Below are positions 10,948-23,507 of a DNA stretch of 64,000 nucleotides, piece by piece (within the stretch, counting starts at the first letter, position 1; each line of letters begins with the position of its first letter). Location of the stretch: positions 17,083,867-17,147,866 of the forward strand of contig OU342630.1 of NCBI GenBank assembly GCA_910589415.1. Direction: 5' to 3'. This stretch comes from Malachius bipustulatus. Its lineage: Eukaryota > Arthropoda > Insecta > Coleoptera > Melyridae. The position numbers were made by a program, and so were the translations under genes. Under the pieces are notes generated by a model. That model did no database searches and had not been told where the DNA came from. It was given only the letters and a program-made list of their open reading frames with translations.

Positions 10948-12810
10948 TATTAATTTGATCCTCCAAAAATCCAAAAGCAAAATTATTAATCTTTCAAAAC
11001 AATAGGGTTGAATCTTGTCACGTTTTAAATGCCATGCTTTATTTTTACCTGCAGTTCATTCAGCTGATTTGTTTAAATTAATTTATTTCACATTTTCTAA
11101 ATAATGAGTTTTGATTAAGGGGTAATTAATAAAATAAAGGGTTAATTCTAAATTGGTTTAAGGTAAAGTTTATTGAATAATTTAACTTCGCATTCCTGTA
11201 GGTAGGTACTTACGAAGAGTTATTTTAAACGATCTTATTTTAATCACACTTCTCACACGTGCATGGTTTTTATTAGAAATGGATTAACAAACTATAAAGG
11301 ATTTCTTTCTCATATTTTATATTTTATGTATTGTGATGATCCATCCTTTGGATCTAGGTTCGTTTGAGATTATTTCTTACTAGCAGGGAAAGAGCTCTGA
11401 GATTTACTAATTTACATTTTATTGGTTATTATCCTATTACAATTTAACTAACTTATTGCTAGAATGTCGATGAACATCCTGTCGAAAAAGACGGGATCAA
11501 CCTTCCTCTCTTGAGGACAACTTATTTCTTAATAATTTAATTAAAAAAATATACAGTGAATAATTTCTAACATGTCGCTGAGTAAACATAAAAGATTATA
11601 GTTTTTGCAATACAGGAAATGTGAATGTACTCGGCTCGGCTGGTGAACTCAAGTTAACTTATCAGCAACTTTTGTTTCATAAAGTGGTTCAAAGACATCA
11701 ATGAACTTTTCAATAAACTAAGAATATATTACTTAGCATTTTCCATCACCGTATGACTAATTTACGAACCACATGACTCTGCTCTATTTATTTATTTTAC
11801 AATTCATGCCTGCATTTATTAACCTGTGTGTGTCAAAAGTTTATTTAATCCTTCTGCGTTTTTATTTGATTGTTTATTTAATCGATGTCTTATTGTCTAC
11901 CGAACATTCTTGATTTGATTGTTGATAATTGACTTATACTCTTTTGATTATTTATTTATATTTCATGAACATATTTATTCAACGAAACTGTTCAATTGAT
12001 TATTGTTTATCTTGTTTTCAAATTGATCTATGTAATTGTAAAGTCAGGTTCTCTTATTTTTCTGTGAAATCAATCAACGTAAAAGTCATTTCTCATTCTT
12101 CGTCAAACTCAATACAAAAGGGTGGATCGTTCCGATTGCTAATTGTTTACCGAACTTTTGAACTAGAATGTATGGGCCTTATGTGAATCTAACTAACATT
12201 TTCGTCCTTCCTTGCCACGAGGGGACCAATTAAACAGCCAGCAGGTAGCATCCTAACCCTCGGACCTTGCCCAGGGGTCCCCCCAACTATAGGTGGGTAG
12301 CCTCCTTCACAGGACCTCATTACACTGTCTTACTAACAAAACCCATTCCCATGGTTATCTTAAAAACCTAGATTTCCATGAGAATGCTTCAGTTTAAAAT
12401 GATTCGCGCAAATGAGTCATGAATGAGGGTTCAATAGTTTTGGTGACGGTTGTCGAGACGATTGATCTACGCTTTTTCAAACCACCGTTGATTCTTTTCA
12501 TTTCGGGATAATGATCGAGGTTTTTCTCGGCCACGCTGCTCTTTTTACTCGGGAGTCCCAGTGAGCGTAAAGGCACTGCTAGGTTTCTCTTACAATAAAG
12601 TAGGTGTTTTTAAAATTCTTTTGTTTCACTAATCTCAAATCTCCCACCTTTTGCTTCATGTCTGTGTATAAAAGAACCAATAACAAAGGTAAGAGGTCAC
12701 TACGAATACAACGGAAGGTCCAAACAAGGTGAAAAGCTAGACGAACACGAGCCAAGGTAAACGACGATCATAAAACGTAAGTAAGTAATGTTGGTCATTC
12801 TATTTGAAAT
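10948..12810. other. AT-rich stretch without a recognised gene
   Basis: Short reading frames at 11929-12186 and 12394-12576 have no recognisable domain. A more GC-rich patch at 12205-12330 (runs of CCC/GGG) could be retroelement debris, but I cannot assign it. A TATAAAAG at 12667 is not linked to any gene. Confidence 0.4.
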
Positions 12811-12930
12811 CGGGGCGGGTTAATCTTTAAATTCAAACATCCAAGAATTCAGGGCGGGAAAACCTGAAATTCAAATCAAATATTTAGAGCGGGAAAACCT
12901 CAAATTCAAATCAAACATTCAGGGCGGGAA
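12811..12930 (+). repeat. Short tandem repeat, unit about 37-39 bp, about 3.3 copies
   Basis: The unit begins GGGCGGGAAAACCT and continues with 'caaattcaaatcaaacattca'-like sequence. It is seen at 12812, 12852, 12889 and partially at 12922. Confidence 0.7.
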
Positions 12931-13615
12931 TCCAAACAGTCATTCATGACAGACAAGTTGACATTTCAAACGTCAAAGGGGTTCTTCTTTTTCAAAACCA
13001 TTCAGTCTGGGGGCCACATTACTGAATTTACTGCGCATGACGCAGAACCTCCATTTTGAGAGGTTAGATAGAATACATCACAGATTCTTTACCGTCGACC
13101 AGGATGCAGGTTTTTAGGGTGTTTACACTACACGTTTATGAATTTTCTTACCGAGGTGGGCACGCCATCCTGCCAACGCCGGGATTTTGTTTTTCAAAAC
13201 TCTATGCTGACGGCATTTACAATGCTTTGTCAACCTCAAAATAACCTAATCGAGTTTAAAACAGAAATTAGCAATGATAAAATTATGTCAAAGTCTACTT
13301 TCATACCTGTTCTATGTAACACAAAACACCCAACACAAAACATAATAATTGCCAATACTGCGACTCACATCTTCATTTATCAAATACCAAACTCAAAGAG
13401 AGAACGACTCGACTACTCGACCCTCAGGCTGGGACCTGAAACTTTTTTTTTTCCTATTGGTCGTTGTCAGATTTATTTCCTTTCTGGAGACACAACCATA
13501 CGACTATATTAACGATGCCGAAAAAATCACTAACAATTGCAGACAAAAACAACTATCCGGCAACTATGTACCGACTTCTTGCGCCAATCGATAAACCAGC
13601 GCAAGCTCGTGCCAC

Positions 13616-14113
13616 TGTGGCGACCACTCGCTCCCACAGAGAGAGAAACAACAACAACAACACATATAGCCGATCTGACCAAGACAATTGCAAGTGACCT
13701 GGGTGGTGTAGTGGTAAGCAAGCACACCTGACGCGTAATCAGGAGGTCTGGGGTTCGATTCCCCGCTGGGCCACGAAACACTTTCGTTTGGTCAGATCCA
13801 CATAAACGCTATATTTGGTGACCCCGATACGAACATAATTCTTCATCATTCTTCTGATGACTACTTTCACACATTCTAACTCTCCTCCCTTTCAAAAATA
13901 AACAACCAACATTCACTTGCTTCCGTCGCCCCTATACACCGAGGTACCGAACAACGGTCCGTAAGAATAGTTCAAGGTTCAAGTCAAGGTTCAAATCGAA
14001 GCGCAACTCCGTTTCTGGAAGGGGAGTACTGTGGCGACCACTCGCCCCTACAGAGAGAGAAACAACAACAACAACACATATAGCCGATCTGACCAAGTCA
14101 ATTGCAAGTGACC
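13616..14113 (+). mobile_element. Collapsed LTR-retrotransposon remnant (LTR, primer site, polypurine tract, truncated second LTR)
   Basis: Two LTR pieces beginning TGTGGCGACCACTCGC start at 13616 and 14030. The first ends near 13815, followed by a primer-binding-like TGGTGACCCCGATACG at 13816. A polypurine tract ggaaggggagtac lies directly before the second LTR. Only about 200 bp of interior remains. The second LTR is cut off at 14113. The first LTR is interrupted by a tRNA-like sequence. Confidence 0.7.
13696..13773 (+). repeat. tRNA-like (Thr-CGT-like) sequence inside the LTR remnant
   Basis: An A box (TGGTGTAGTGG) and a perfect B box (GGTTCGATTCC) are present. D, anticodon and T arms can all be drawn (anticodon stem CCTGA/TCAGG). 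The loop reads CGCGTAA, so the base before the CGT anticodon is G instead of the near-universal U, and the acceptor stem has an A-C mismatch. This points to a tRNA-derived repeat or decayed tRNA rather than a working gene. Confidence 0.55.
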
Positions 14114-14480
14114 TTATTATTATTTTTTTCTTATCGAACGACATAAAAAAATGATATGGCGGCCATAAGAAAAACGAAAATTGACTATGAAAACTTTGGG
14201 ATCTAGTCGGCTTTGAAAATTTTTGAAACGTCAGATGCTTAGCTCATAACGGCTTATGTAAGCCTACGAAAAATTGTTTATTAATTTCCAATGGCAAGAA
14301 AGATATGGCAAAAATAAGATTTCTCGATTTTTCAGTTTTTCAGGATATTTCAGGAACGGTCACAGATATCTTGAATGTTTTGACGGATTCGAGGTGGCCA
14401 CAAAATAGCGTAACTTTTCTCTAATTTAAGCAAGCCTGTATCTCTTATATGGTTTAGGATATCCCAATACTGGCACCATG
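14114..14480. repeat. Half copy of the foldback found at 29945-30470
   Basis: It shares 'atatggcggccat' followed by 'agtcggct', 'aagaaagatat' and 'atctcga' blocks with the right arm at 30205-30470. Confidence 0.6.
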
Positions 14481-14802
14481 AAATTTGCATATATGGATGA
14501 ATACAATATAGCAATGATTGGTAACACTGTTGATATCAGCAGTTTTCATGTTATCTTACGTGTTGACTGGCATCATATTCATTGTCATCAGAATCGCTGG
14601 ATAAATAAAGATCTTGTGGTAGGCGTTTCTTCTTTGTTGGGTTTTGCTCCCTAGTCTATAGAGTTCGGTTTTTCTGGGCACTTGTGTAGATCTTTAAGGA
14701 TTTTTTTGGTAATTTTAGAAATGTAATCTGAGATATATGGGGTTGACGTTTCTCTGTGGATCTGGGTACTTGGTATAAACCAAGGAGCGTGCGTTGCTAT
14801 TC

Positions 14803-17276
14803 TCAGTAGTTTTGGAATGTTTGGATCTTCTTTACGTTCGTTTTACAGGCTGTGCTCCAAACGGGGCAGGCATACATAATCATAGATCTTAGGATTGATT
14901 TGTATATTAGAACTGCACATTCAAGTTTCAGTACAGATTTCTTGTTTAGGATCGGGTACAGCATCACAAGACGTGCATATGCTTCGTTGAGTTTCTTATT
15001 TACATTAGCTCTAAAACTTAGTTTCCTGTCCAAATGGAGTCCAAGGTATCTGACTGTGGTATCTGATGGATTCCATGGTATTTATGATGATGGTCGTTTA
15101 ATATTACTAGAGGAGGATCGGCTGGTCTTCTTAGCGTGAAGATTTTGGCTTCGCATTTGCTTGCATTGAGTTTAATTTTCCACTTATCATAATATGTGCT
15201 AAGCCTGTTGATGGCTGTCTGTAGGGTGGTAGCAGCAATATTAATATCTGAATCTTGTGATATGAGAGGCGTGTCATCAGCATACATTGAAATGATGTTG
15301 TTACCCGGTTGTGGCATGTCCGATAGATACAAATTGAAAATTATGGGTCCTAGAATTGATCCTTGGGGTACTCCAGCCCTAATATATTTAACTTCTGAGT
15401 GCTCGCCATTTATTCTGACATTGAATGTTCGTTCGCTTAAAAATGAGGTAAGGACATGGAGTAGGTAAGTAAGTATTCTTAGCTTAATTAGTTTATAAAT
15501 TAATCCATTTAACCATACTTTATCAAATGCCTGTTGTATGTCTAAGAAGACAATAGTTGTATGTTTCTTCGCTTCAAAGCCTCTCTGGATTATTTCCGTT
15601 AAACGCAAAAGTTGGTGAGTTGTGTAGTGATTGGATTTAAAACCAAACTAGTAGGGAGGGATTATTGATTGGTCCGTGGCAAACTCAGATAAGCGAGTGT
15701 AGGTAATTCTTTCAAATCTTTGGACAGAGTGGTTAATAGGCTTATTGGTCTATAGCTGCTTGCATTGGATTTTGGCTTCCCTGGTTTGTGAAAGAGAATG
15801 ATTTCGGCGTGTTTCCCGAGTTTTGGAAAATACCCAACTGATAGACATCGATTGAAGATAATGGACAGATATTCCAGTGCTTTTCCATTTAATGTTTGAA
15901 TACCATATTCGGAATCAGATCGTATCCGGGGGTTTTCTTCAATTGGAGATTACTAATTATTTCTTGGATTTCATCTGCTGAGGTTGTTTTGACATTTGCT
16001 AGATCTATGCGAGCTAAGGTCGAAATTGTTTCATTTACATGTCTGGTAAATTGTGTCTGGTCGTCGGTTACCTGAGATGTTAAACGTTTCCGATAGATGG
16101 TTAGCAAAGGCCTGTCATTTTTCTTGGTCGGTGGCGTAAGTGTTTCCGGACGCTATAATTGGTGGCATTATGGTTGGTTGACGTAGGATGCGTTTTGTTG
16201 CCTTCCACTTGGGTTAAGTTCTGCGACGTACTCTTGATAGCATTTAATACGGTAGTTATCGACTTCCCATTTGACTTGACGGGTTAGCCTGTTCAAGTTG
16301 TGTTTTAGTTAGGGGGAGCGATTTATTTGCCATAATCCTTGTGTTGCATGTTTTTGCTTAATAAGATTTATAATGTATCCTGGAGTACTTTGGTGACCTG
16401 GGTTTGGCCGTCGTTTTGTTAGTGATGTTGAATTATGAATCGACGTTACGACTACTTTGGTAAAGTGCAATAAATACGTATTAATGCTCTCTTTATCATA
16501 TCTCTCTTGTGGAAATTTTAAATTATCGTCAATTCCAGTTTGGAAGAGCTCCCAGTTGACTATGCCATTTATTAGTCGAGGTGGGGACGTTTTTAGTTTT
16601 GGTTTTTCTATAAATGTTGTAATAACAGGTAGATGATCGGAGTCGAGTTCGGTATATTATACTTGGTGATGTAAGGGAGCGTTGAAGTTTTTGATTAAGG
16701 CTATGTCTAAAATATCAGGTTGGTGATCGCTTCTAAATGGAAAGTATGTGTATTCATTTGGTGCTGACACAATATAATGCTATGTAGGACTGACAGGTTA
16801 TATAACACACCCCCTGCACTGTTGTTCGCTCGGCATCCCCAAATAGTGTTTTTGGCATTTAGGTCACCAAAAAGAAGTAGGCAATTTATGTTATAAAATA
16901 TATTTTGTAGATCTTGTTGGAACTGATTTCAATTTGGAGACCTATAGGCGGAGGCAATATTTATGTTATTGTCGTCTGCAAATTCGACTTGTATCATAAC
17001 GGCTTCCATTGTATGGTAAGTTCTGGTAGGGGTTGTTGGCAATGTTTTAAAGAGTTTTTGATTATGATAGCAGCACCTCCTGAGGCTTCTTCAGCTTCGC
17101 GATCGTTTCTAGAGATTTTGTATCCAGGAATTTTCAGCGTTTGCGCTGATTTTAAATGAGTTTCAGTCATACAGGCAAGGTCAACGTTATGATTGATAAG
17201 AAAGTGGATAAACGCCGAGCGTTTTTGCTTTGGTTCGTTTTCATTCCAGTTTGCAATTGTTATCTGATTTAAAGTA
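14803..17276 (-). pseudogene. LINE ORF2: endonuclease and reverse transcriptase, broken
   Basis: The N-terminal endonuclease is visible in translation near 17.1-17.2 kb (INHNVDLACMTETHL, with the catalytic glutamate in TETHL). The reverse transcriptase lies at about 16107-15018, with the palm motifs FLDIQQAFDKVW, AGVPQGSILGPIIF and SMYADDTPL (the YADD box). The thumb region continues at 15033-14803 (KSILRSMIMYACPVW). The frame shifts between 15889 and 15608 and again near 15018, and several stops interrupt the 16.2-17.2 kb part. It is not expressible as one protein. Confidence 0.8.
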
Positions 17277-19497
17277 TTATTTGGTCTGAATCATATCAGT
17301 AAACAGTGATTTAATCATTGTGCTTATAAACTCTTTGATTTTGTTCATATATGGAGTAATCATTTCAATTACTCGCTCTACAAGGCTATTCATTAGGTTT
17401 GAATTTGGATGTGATTGGTTGAGGTTATTTTTGGTGGCTTCTGAGTAGGTTCGATTTGAGCGTTGATTTCTGAAATAAGTGTGGCGTGATTGATTCTGAT
17501 TGGGATAACTGATTTGTTGATTGGAGTTTATCTGTGAGGCTGTTGGTAGATTGAGACGGTTCGTGAGGTGAGAAGTATTAGGATTAGGTTGGTTTTGTTG
17601 TTTTTCTATTTTAGATTTCAAGTCTGAGAAATAGGGGCAACCTCTATAATTGGCCGTGTGGTTTTCCCCGCAGTTGACGCAGGTGGGTGTTTCTCCCGAT
17701 TTTCGAGGGCATTGAGTTTAATGATGATTTTCGGAGCATTTAACGCATCGAGGCTGAAGTTTGCAATAGTTTTTGGTGTGCCCAAAGCGTTTGGCATCTC
17801 ATGCACTGTGGGATATCCTTAGATTTTCTTCGTGGCTACACGGACACTATAGAGTGATCAAGTTTTGTTAAGTTTAAAATTTCATTTGATTTGTCTTCTC
17901 TCGCAAGATCAACTACACACATAGGCATCGGGAATTTATCTCTGTTGAGGAGGCGAGTAACTTTTTTAACAGAGTAAGTTTTGGAGAGCACCTCGTGAAT
18001 TTTTTCGGTTGTTAGTGATACGGATAAATTTCTAATAACAACTGATAAATACAGGGTGTCCGGTAAGAACCTCCTAATCTCTCGGGAGCATACAGGGGAG
18101 GTCAAAAAAAACCTAGTCTGTCATAAAAAAAAATTCCTAAAGTGTCCCCAAACGGAGATATGGAGCCCTAAAAGGGTGCCCCGCAATTTACTTTTTTGGC
18201 TCTAACTTTTGAACCGACCTGTATAATTGGATGGAATTTAAACACTTTATAGAGGCCACAGAGAGCCATCAGGCCATATTAAAGTCGATGTTTGACGTCG
18301 TCAGGGAAGTCAGGAACGGACTTACCATCATACTCGTTGAGTCAAAATTTTGACAGGTGTCACTTTACAGAGCTACAAACTATTTTTTTGAATAGTCTAA
18401 TACTTCATCTTTAAAAAAGGTGCTCTTAATTTATTTCGGTAAAACTGACGGTTTTCGAGATAAATCGGTTTTTAGGTATGCGAAACACTCAAAAGTTACT
18501 AATGCTAAACACAAACAGGTAAAAATCAGGTTCTTATTGATAAACCTACCTACATAATGGATTGCTATTGACGGAACTTGATCAAAATTCGCATAAAAGT
18601 CGATTTATCTTGAGAACCGCTAGTTTTATCGAAATAAATTAAGAGTACCTTTTGTGAAGATGAATGACCAGCGTATTTAAAAAATAAGTTTTCAGCTCTG
18701 TAAAATGACACTTGTCAAAACTTTGACACAATGAGTGTGGTGGTAAGTCCGTTCCTGACTTCCTTTAGGACGTCAAACATCCACTCTGATATGGCTTAAT
18801 GAGTCTTTATGGCCTCTATAAAAAAATTGAAATTCCATTAAATTACACAGGTCGGTTCAAAAGTTAGAGCCAAAAAAGTAAATCTTAGGGTACCATTTTG
18901 GGGCTCTGTATCTCCGTTTAGGGACACTTTAGGAATGTTTTTTTTATGACAGACTAGGTTTATTTTGACCTCCCCTGTATGCTCCCGAGAGATTAGGAGG
19001 TACTTACCGGACACCCTGTATGTGTCTTCTGGATTACGGAACGTGTGGTATTGTGTATTCTGTTGGTCGTAGAATGCGGTTAATTTCCGATAGTCTGCAG
19101 AGTTATTTAGGTTCACTTTTATTGTGTTAGTTTTGCATTGCAATGTGAACTCTTCATTTCCTATGACCTGTTTAATATCATCTCTAATAGCTTTATAGTC
19201 ATTTGCATTGTGAAGAAATATGGGGGGTATTTTACTCTTAATAGGAGTATTGTTTGTTTCAGCGTAACAACTATCATCTATTTTTGATTGTAGTTTTTCT
19301 GGTAGGTAGTATTTATTTTGTGAAATTAACTGCGATGGACCCAGGACATATTTTTTCTCATGGTTACTGATACTGATATCAGGAGATAAGTGATAGCCTT
19401 TTCTTTTATTTGATTGTGAGCTGGCAGTTGCCGATTCATCAGCGGAATGGACGTCAATTAGATTAAGATTTAAATTAAGTTGATCTTTATTGCTCAT
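17277..19497 (-). pseudogene. LINE ORF1 (nucleic-acid binding, CCHC knuckles), interrupted by a foldback
   Basis: It starts with MSNKDQLNLN at 19497. The N-terminal part runs to about 19021, is cut by the 967-bp element at 18052-19018, and resumes at 18049 with SVVIRNLSVSLTTEKIHEVL. Removing the insertion and one TA rejoins the two parts. Around 17640-17830 the three frames together show CCHC zinc knuckles of retroelement ORF1 proteins, but with stops and shifts. The last about 115 residues (17621-17277) are Asn/Gln-rich. A structural Gag-like partner of ORF2, now non-functional. Confidence 0.7.
18052..19018. mobile_element. 967-bp full-length foldback MITE (CAGGGTGTCCGGTAAG ends, TA duplication)
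   Basis: It begins CAGGGTGTCCGGTAAG and ends with the mirror image, flanked by TA on both sides (18050-18051, 19019-19020). The two arms pair over about 460 bp each, leaving almost no unpaired centre. The TA duplication suggests Tc1/mariner-type mobilisation. Confidence 0.9.
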
Positions 19498-19553
19498 ACC
19501 TATTGGCCAGTAAAGGTGACCAACGAGCAGCTCTGCTTGGCGATTATATTATA

Positions 19554-21866
19554 CAGGGTGATCCCGAAATGGCGGACACGGTATACAGGGTGTTGTAGAG
19601 GATGTTCAGAAAGACTGTAAATTTAAAACAAAAATTGTTTCCTCGCCTTCGTTACCGAGATATAGGGTGTCCGTTTTCTAAACTTTAAATCAAAACGGCA
19701 GTCAAATTTAAACAACCTCCACTGGCAAAGCACATGATTTTACATAACTATTACGATAGCGTTTGCTTTTTATTTTTATTATTATCGGGAACGGAATTAC
19801 AGGCATTCAAAGTTTACCTATTCCCTGAGTTCAACAAAATTTTTCAATGTGGCATCGTTGTTCAAATTCGAGCTCAACAATGCAACTAAAATAGATTTTG
19901 AATAATATTATCGGATATGTTTCCCCGCAACAATTATTATTTTGAACATTGTTGAACTTTCCATTTCATATGTTTCCATGGTAATATCTATCTGGGTATT
20001 ATTGTAGACCTACACATTATTTTTTCCTTAAGAAGGGTAGTGCAGTGTTGTGACTTTTTTTTCCACAAAAGTGTGCAGCGTCAGCAAAATGTAATTATTT
20101 ATTCATGAATGCCAATTACAGCTTCTGCGTAAGATTATAAAATCAGGGAATGTCGAATGCAACTGTAACGAGAGCTTGCAGTGCAAACGAAAGACAAAAG
20201 GTTGCTTCGGCAAAACGGTAAAGCTGCAAGAGAATATTTTATGACAAATTTCTCTAGAGATAATGATGTTGAATAACTTGAAAACCGAATCAAATACTAT
20301 CGGAGTGCTAGTTATTCCGCTGCTTTAATTCTTAAAGAGTTACACCCTTTATATAGGTATCTAAGGTAGATTAGGGATGCCAATTAGTTCCTCAGTACTT
20401 ATTAACTCGTTTTTCGCGAGTTCTTATTTATATTGTGCTACCTAAACTCTATGAAGAACTAATAAAAAATAGATTTAGGGTGATAGAGATGTTAATATGA
20501 TTTTCAAAGAATAAGTTATAATGTACAGATGTTTAATGATCAAATTATCTTTACATTTTACTGTTTAATTAAATCAATAATTATCCTGTCTTACTTTAAA
20601 AGCTTTGAATTGATATATGTATGTTTAAACAATTAGTTTGTTTAAAATAAAGGATCCTTTACTTTGTACAGCTTGGTACAATAATAAAATACTTCCGATA
20701 TTAATTTATATCGGGAAAGATAAAGTTCATGAGTGGTAATTAATTAATTCACTAAATAGCACTGATCTTCTAGTCGTTCCTCATCACGTTCGGTGAAATA
20801 AAATAAAGGCAACTTACAGTTTCCGGGATGAAGCTGATCGAGGTAAAACTGTCTTTATTTTGACAGTAAAAGGATATTAATAGCTCCTAGACTTTGATAG
20901 GGGTGGTGTTTAATCGGGCATTGAAGTCTCCAGAGAAAGCAGCAGGTGCAGAGGTGACGCCCTGACGAGACTCCTGGGATTGAATAGCCAAACAGCACCA
21001 GCACCGGGAAAATGTTCTGTTGTTGTTGAAGATCACCAAAACGTTGATTTATTTCACCTTGGATAAGTGAAAACGATGGAAGGATGAATTAGATAATAGT
21101 GGAGAAGAAAATGAGCGACGCTCCCTTTGTCTCCTAGTCCAAGATGGCTTCTTTGTTCACAATAGGCAATTAGTTCAGATATTAGTAAATACCGATGAAG
21201 GTAAGGTATTTACCAAAGATAAAGGTAACGATAAAGGTATAAGGTAAAGTTGAGATAATATCCCCAAAGCTAAAAATAAGTAATAATCGAATTAGAACCT
21301 ATTTTCAAAATATCCGTAATGGCGACTTACCCTGTACAACAGGCTTTCGTAAGGAACGGTCAAGAAATGAACTTTCTTGGTCGACAGATAAAGAGGAAAT
21401 GCTTTCAGTTCCGATGGGACTGGGTCTACGTCCGCCTTCGATTCGTGAAAGTAGAAATGTCACTGTCAGATACTGAAATCTGATTGACAGTTGACAACTT
21501 ATTTGGTTTGTTTGATTTCTTTTAGAAACAAACTGGAAAGAAATCAAACGAGAAAAGAGACACGAAACGCCATCTAGTAGTGAATTATCCTAACAGCATC
21601 AACCCTTGCGAGCCGAGACATAGTGTGGTAGCCAGTTCGATGTTGCGGTCTGTATTATAGGAAATTGTGGGGGACTGTAATTTTACAGTTCTCATCAAAA
21701 CAAAAGGAATCGTCTAAAGGAGAAAGAAAGTGACGTATAAACGTTACAAGTGGTCATATCTTCTTAAGGGAGCCATACTGGAGAAAACAGTAAATAAAAC
21801 TTAGAATCCTTAATCCACAATGGGTGCTGTGGTGCTGTCCGTGTCCGCCATTTCGGGATCACCCTG
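19554..21866. mobile_element. 2.3-kb TA-flanked DNA element without transposase
   Basis: The ends CAGGGTGATCCCGAAATGGC and their mirror are flanked by TA (19552-19553, 21867-21868). The left interior (GAAAGACTGTAAATTTAAAA) is shared with the degraded relative at 31932-33476. No transposase is found. The section 20760-21680 is different in composition (GC-richer) and may be a further nested insertion, which I could not delimit. Confidence 0.8.
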
Positions 21867-21868
21867 TA

Positions 21869-23503
21869 TTTTTCACTTTATTCACTACACTTTTAACTAT
21901 TGAGACACTTTTATAAGTTTGTCGCAAAGGATTGAAAATTAATAAATTTACTTAATGCGCTGTTCGATACGTCCTATACGTTCGACCTCTCGCACCGGAA
22001 TGTGTTTTTTACCTGAAACGTTGTAAAAACTTTCAAAATCGGGAAAAACTTCGGCAGGTCTTTCCGACTGTTTCTCGCGTCGTTCATTTTATCTTCCTGT
22101 ATTATATACATTATTTGTGATCTTCTTTTCAAGTTTTTTTTTGTTCAACATATAATTTGAAGTCTTATCTTTAGTTTCTCTCGCTTATATGGGCACTTTT
22201 AACGGAAAATAAAAAATGTCTTCGCTGATCGAAAATTAGCTTACAGTTATTTAAAATTATAAAATCGATGCAATTTCTTTTTTATTTTTTTTCACGTTCA
22301 ATTATGCATGATTCTGACAATTAGAAGAGCAATCGCAATGACAATTAAGTCACCTACATGCGGGTGAATTTTTTTTTCAAATTGGTCTTTTAACAAACGA
22401 AGATATGACAAGTTTAAAAAATAATTATCATTAAAAGCCAGGTAGCCTAGTTTATCGGTACCTGTCAAGAAATCTGACTTAATACATATACGCGCTCAGC
22501 GCTATGAATTCAAATGGCAGCGTGGTGGAGTGTGTTATTAGATCTTGCCTGGCGATCCGATAGAATCGGATAGAACACCAATCCGATGGTACGGAGTTCA
22601 AATCCATGAAAGGTTTATTACTTTATTTTAAGTAGGTGGAGTTTTCTCAAAAGAAAATGCGGATTATGTTTTCAATATATTCATTATAAGAAGAAATAGG
22701 AAGAAGATATTCATAATTGAATCGCATAAAAATACACTATTTATGCGATTGATTTTTTTTTGTTCAAGCTTTACTCGACTGACGACTCGTCTCTCTCTAG
22801 CACTCACACCAGCACCAGCACCAACAGTCTGGATGTTGTCGGGAGGTAAGCAACGTTGCCTGGTTTTGTGGTTTATCGCGCTACAAATTAAAATTACAAT
22901 AAGAGAATCTGCAGCAAGGAAAGCATCTGAGATCTGATTACTATAGACTATAGGTAGGTATCAAGATTTATTACAATGTAAACTAGTCCTGAAAGCTTTA
23001 TTGCCTTCAGGTGTGCGTTTGCTTCCGTCTTTTGTACAAAAAATTCTAAAATTGTACAGTCGAACACCTTATTTTCAAAGCTTATAAAATCCACCTACAA
23101 AACCGTAATTCATCCTTTCTCTAAATAGTTTCAAGCAGGTCATGCTACAAAATAATAGAGTTTTTATTAATAACGTTTATTTTTTAGATTACATATAATA
23201 TTATTTGCATTCACAGCTACAGCATATACTTAATATTATATATAACTTACTTTTATATTCTCAACATAAAAGAGAACAAAAAATAGTAACAACTTGATTA
23301 AATATCTATTTTCTTACATGGCAAGGCTTTTCTATTAATACACCTAATGTTAATAATGTTAATAAACAATTTGACATAGCGATAATATTGATATCGCTGC
23401 AATGTGGCATTATGCTTGTTTTGCGTTGATAGCAGGTGTAGTAGTCCAATGAATGCCTACGTAAAACAGGCAATTTTTGGACTATTTTGGCAATTTAGAA
23501 GTC
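21869..23503. other. No gene recognised; contains a tRNA-like repeat
   Basis: AT-rich sequence without a supported reading frame. The segment 22743-22937 is short, has no motif and is not credible as a gene. Confidence 0.4.
22518..22606 (+). repeat. Possible tRNA-derived SINE head
   Basis: An A-box-like TGGTGGAGTG and a B-box GAGTTCAAATCC are spaced as in a tRNA with a long insertion between arms. No tail or target duplication was identified, so the call is weak. Confidence 0.35.
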
Positions 23504-23507
23504 CTCA

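Larger units (their letters stand above)
14600..19552 (-). mobile_element. Decayed Jockey-like non-LTR retrotransposon
   Basis: In order on the minus strand: ORF1 with zinc knuckles (19497 to 17277), then ORF2 with an APE-type endonuclease (17.28-16.2 kb) and a reverse transcriptase (16.1-14.8 kb). ORF1 is interrupted by the foldback at 18052-19018 and ORF2 has several stops and frameshifts. The exact 3' end near 14.6 kb is unclear. The layout is that of the Jockey/CR1 group. Confidence 0.8.

Noticed and set aside
13696..13773. Functional tRNA-Thr gene
   Set aside because: G at position 33, an acceptor mismatch, no T-run terminator directly downstream, and location inside an LTR remnant.
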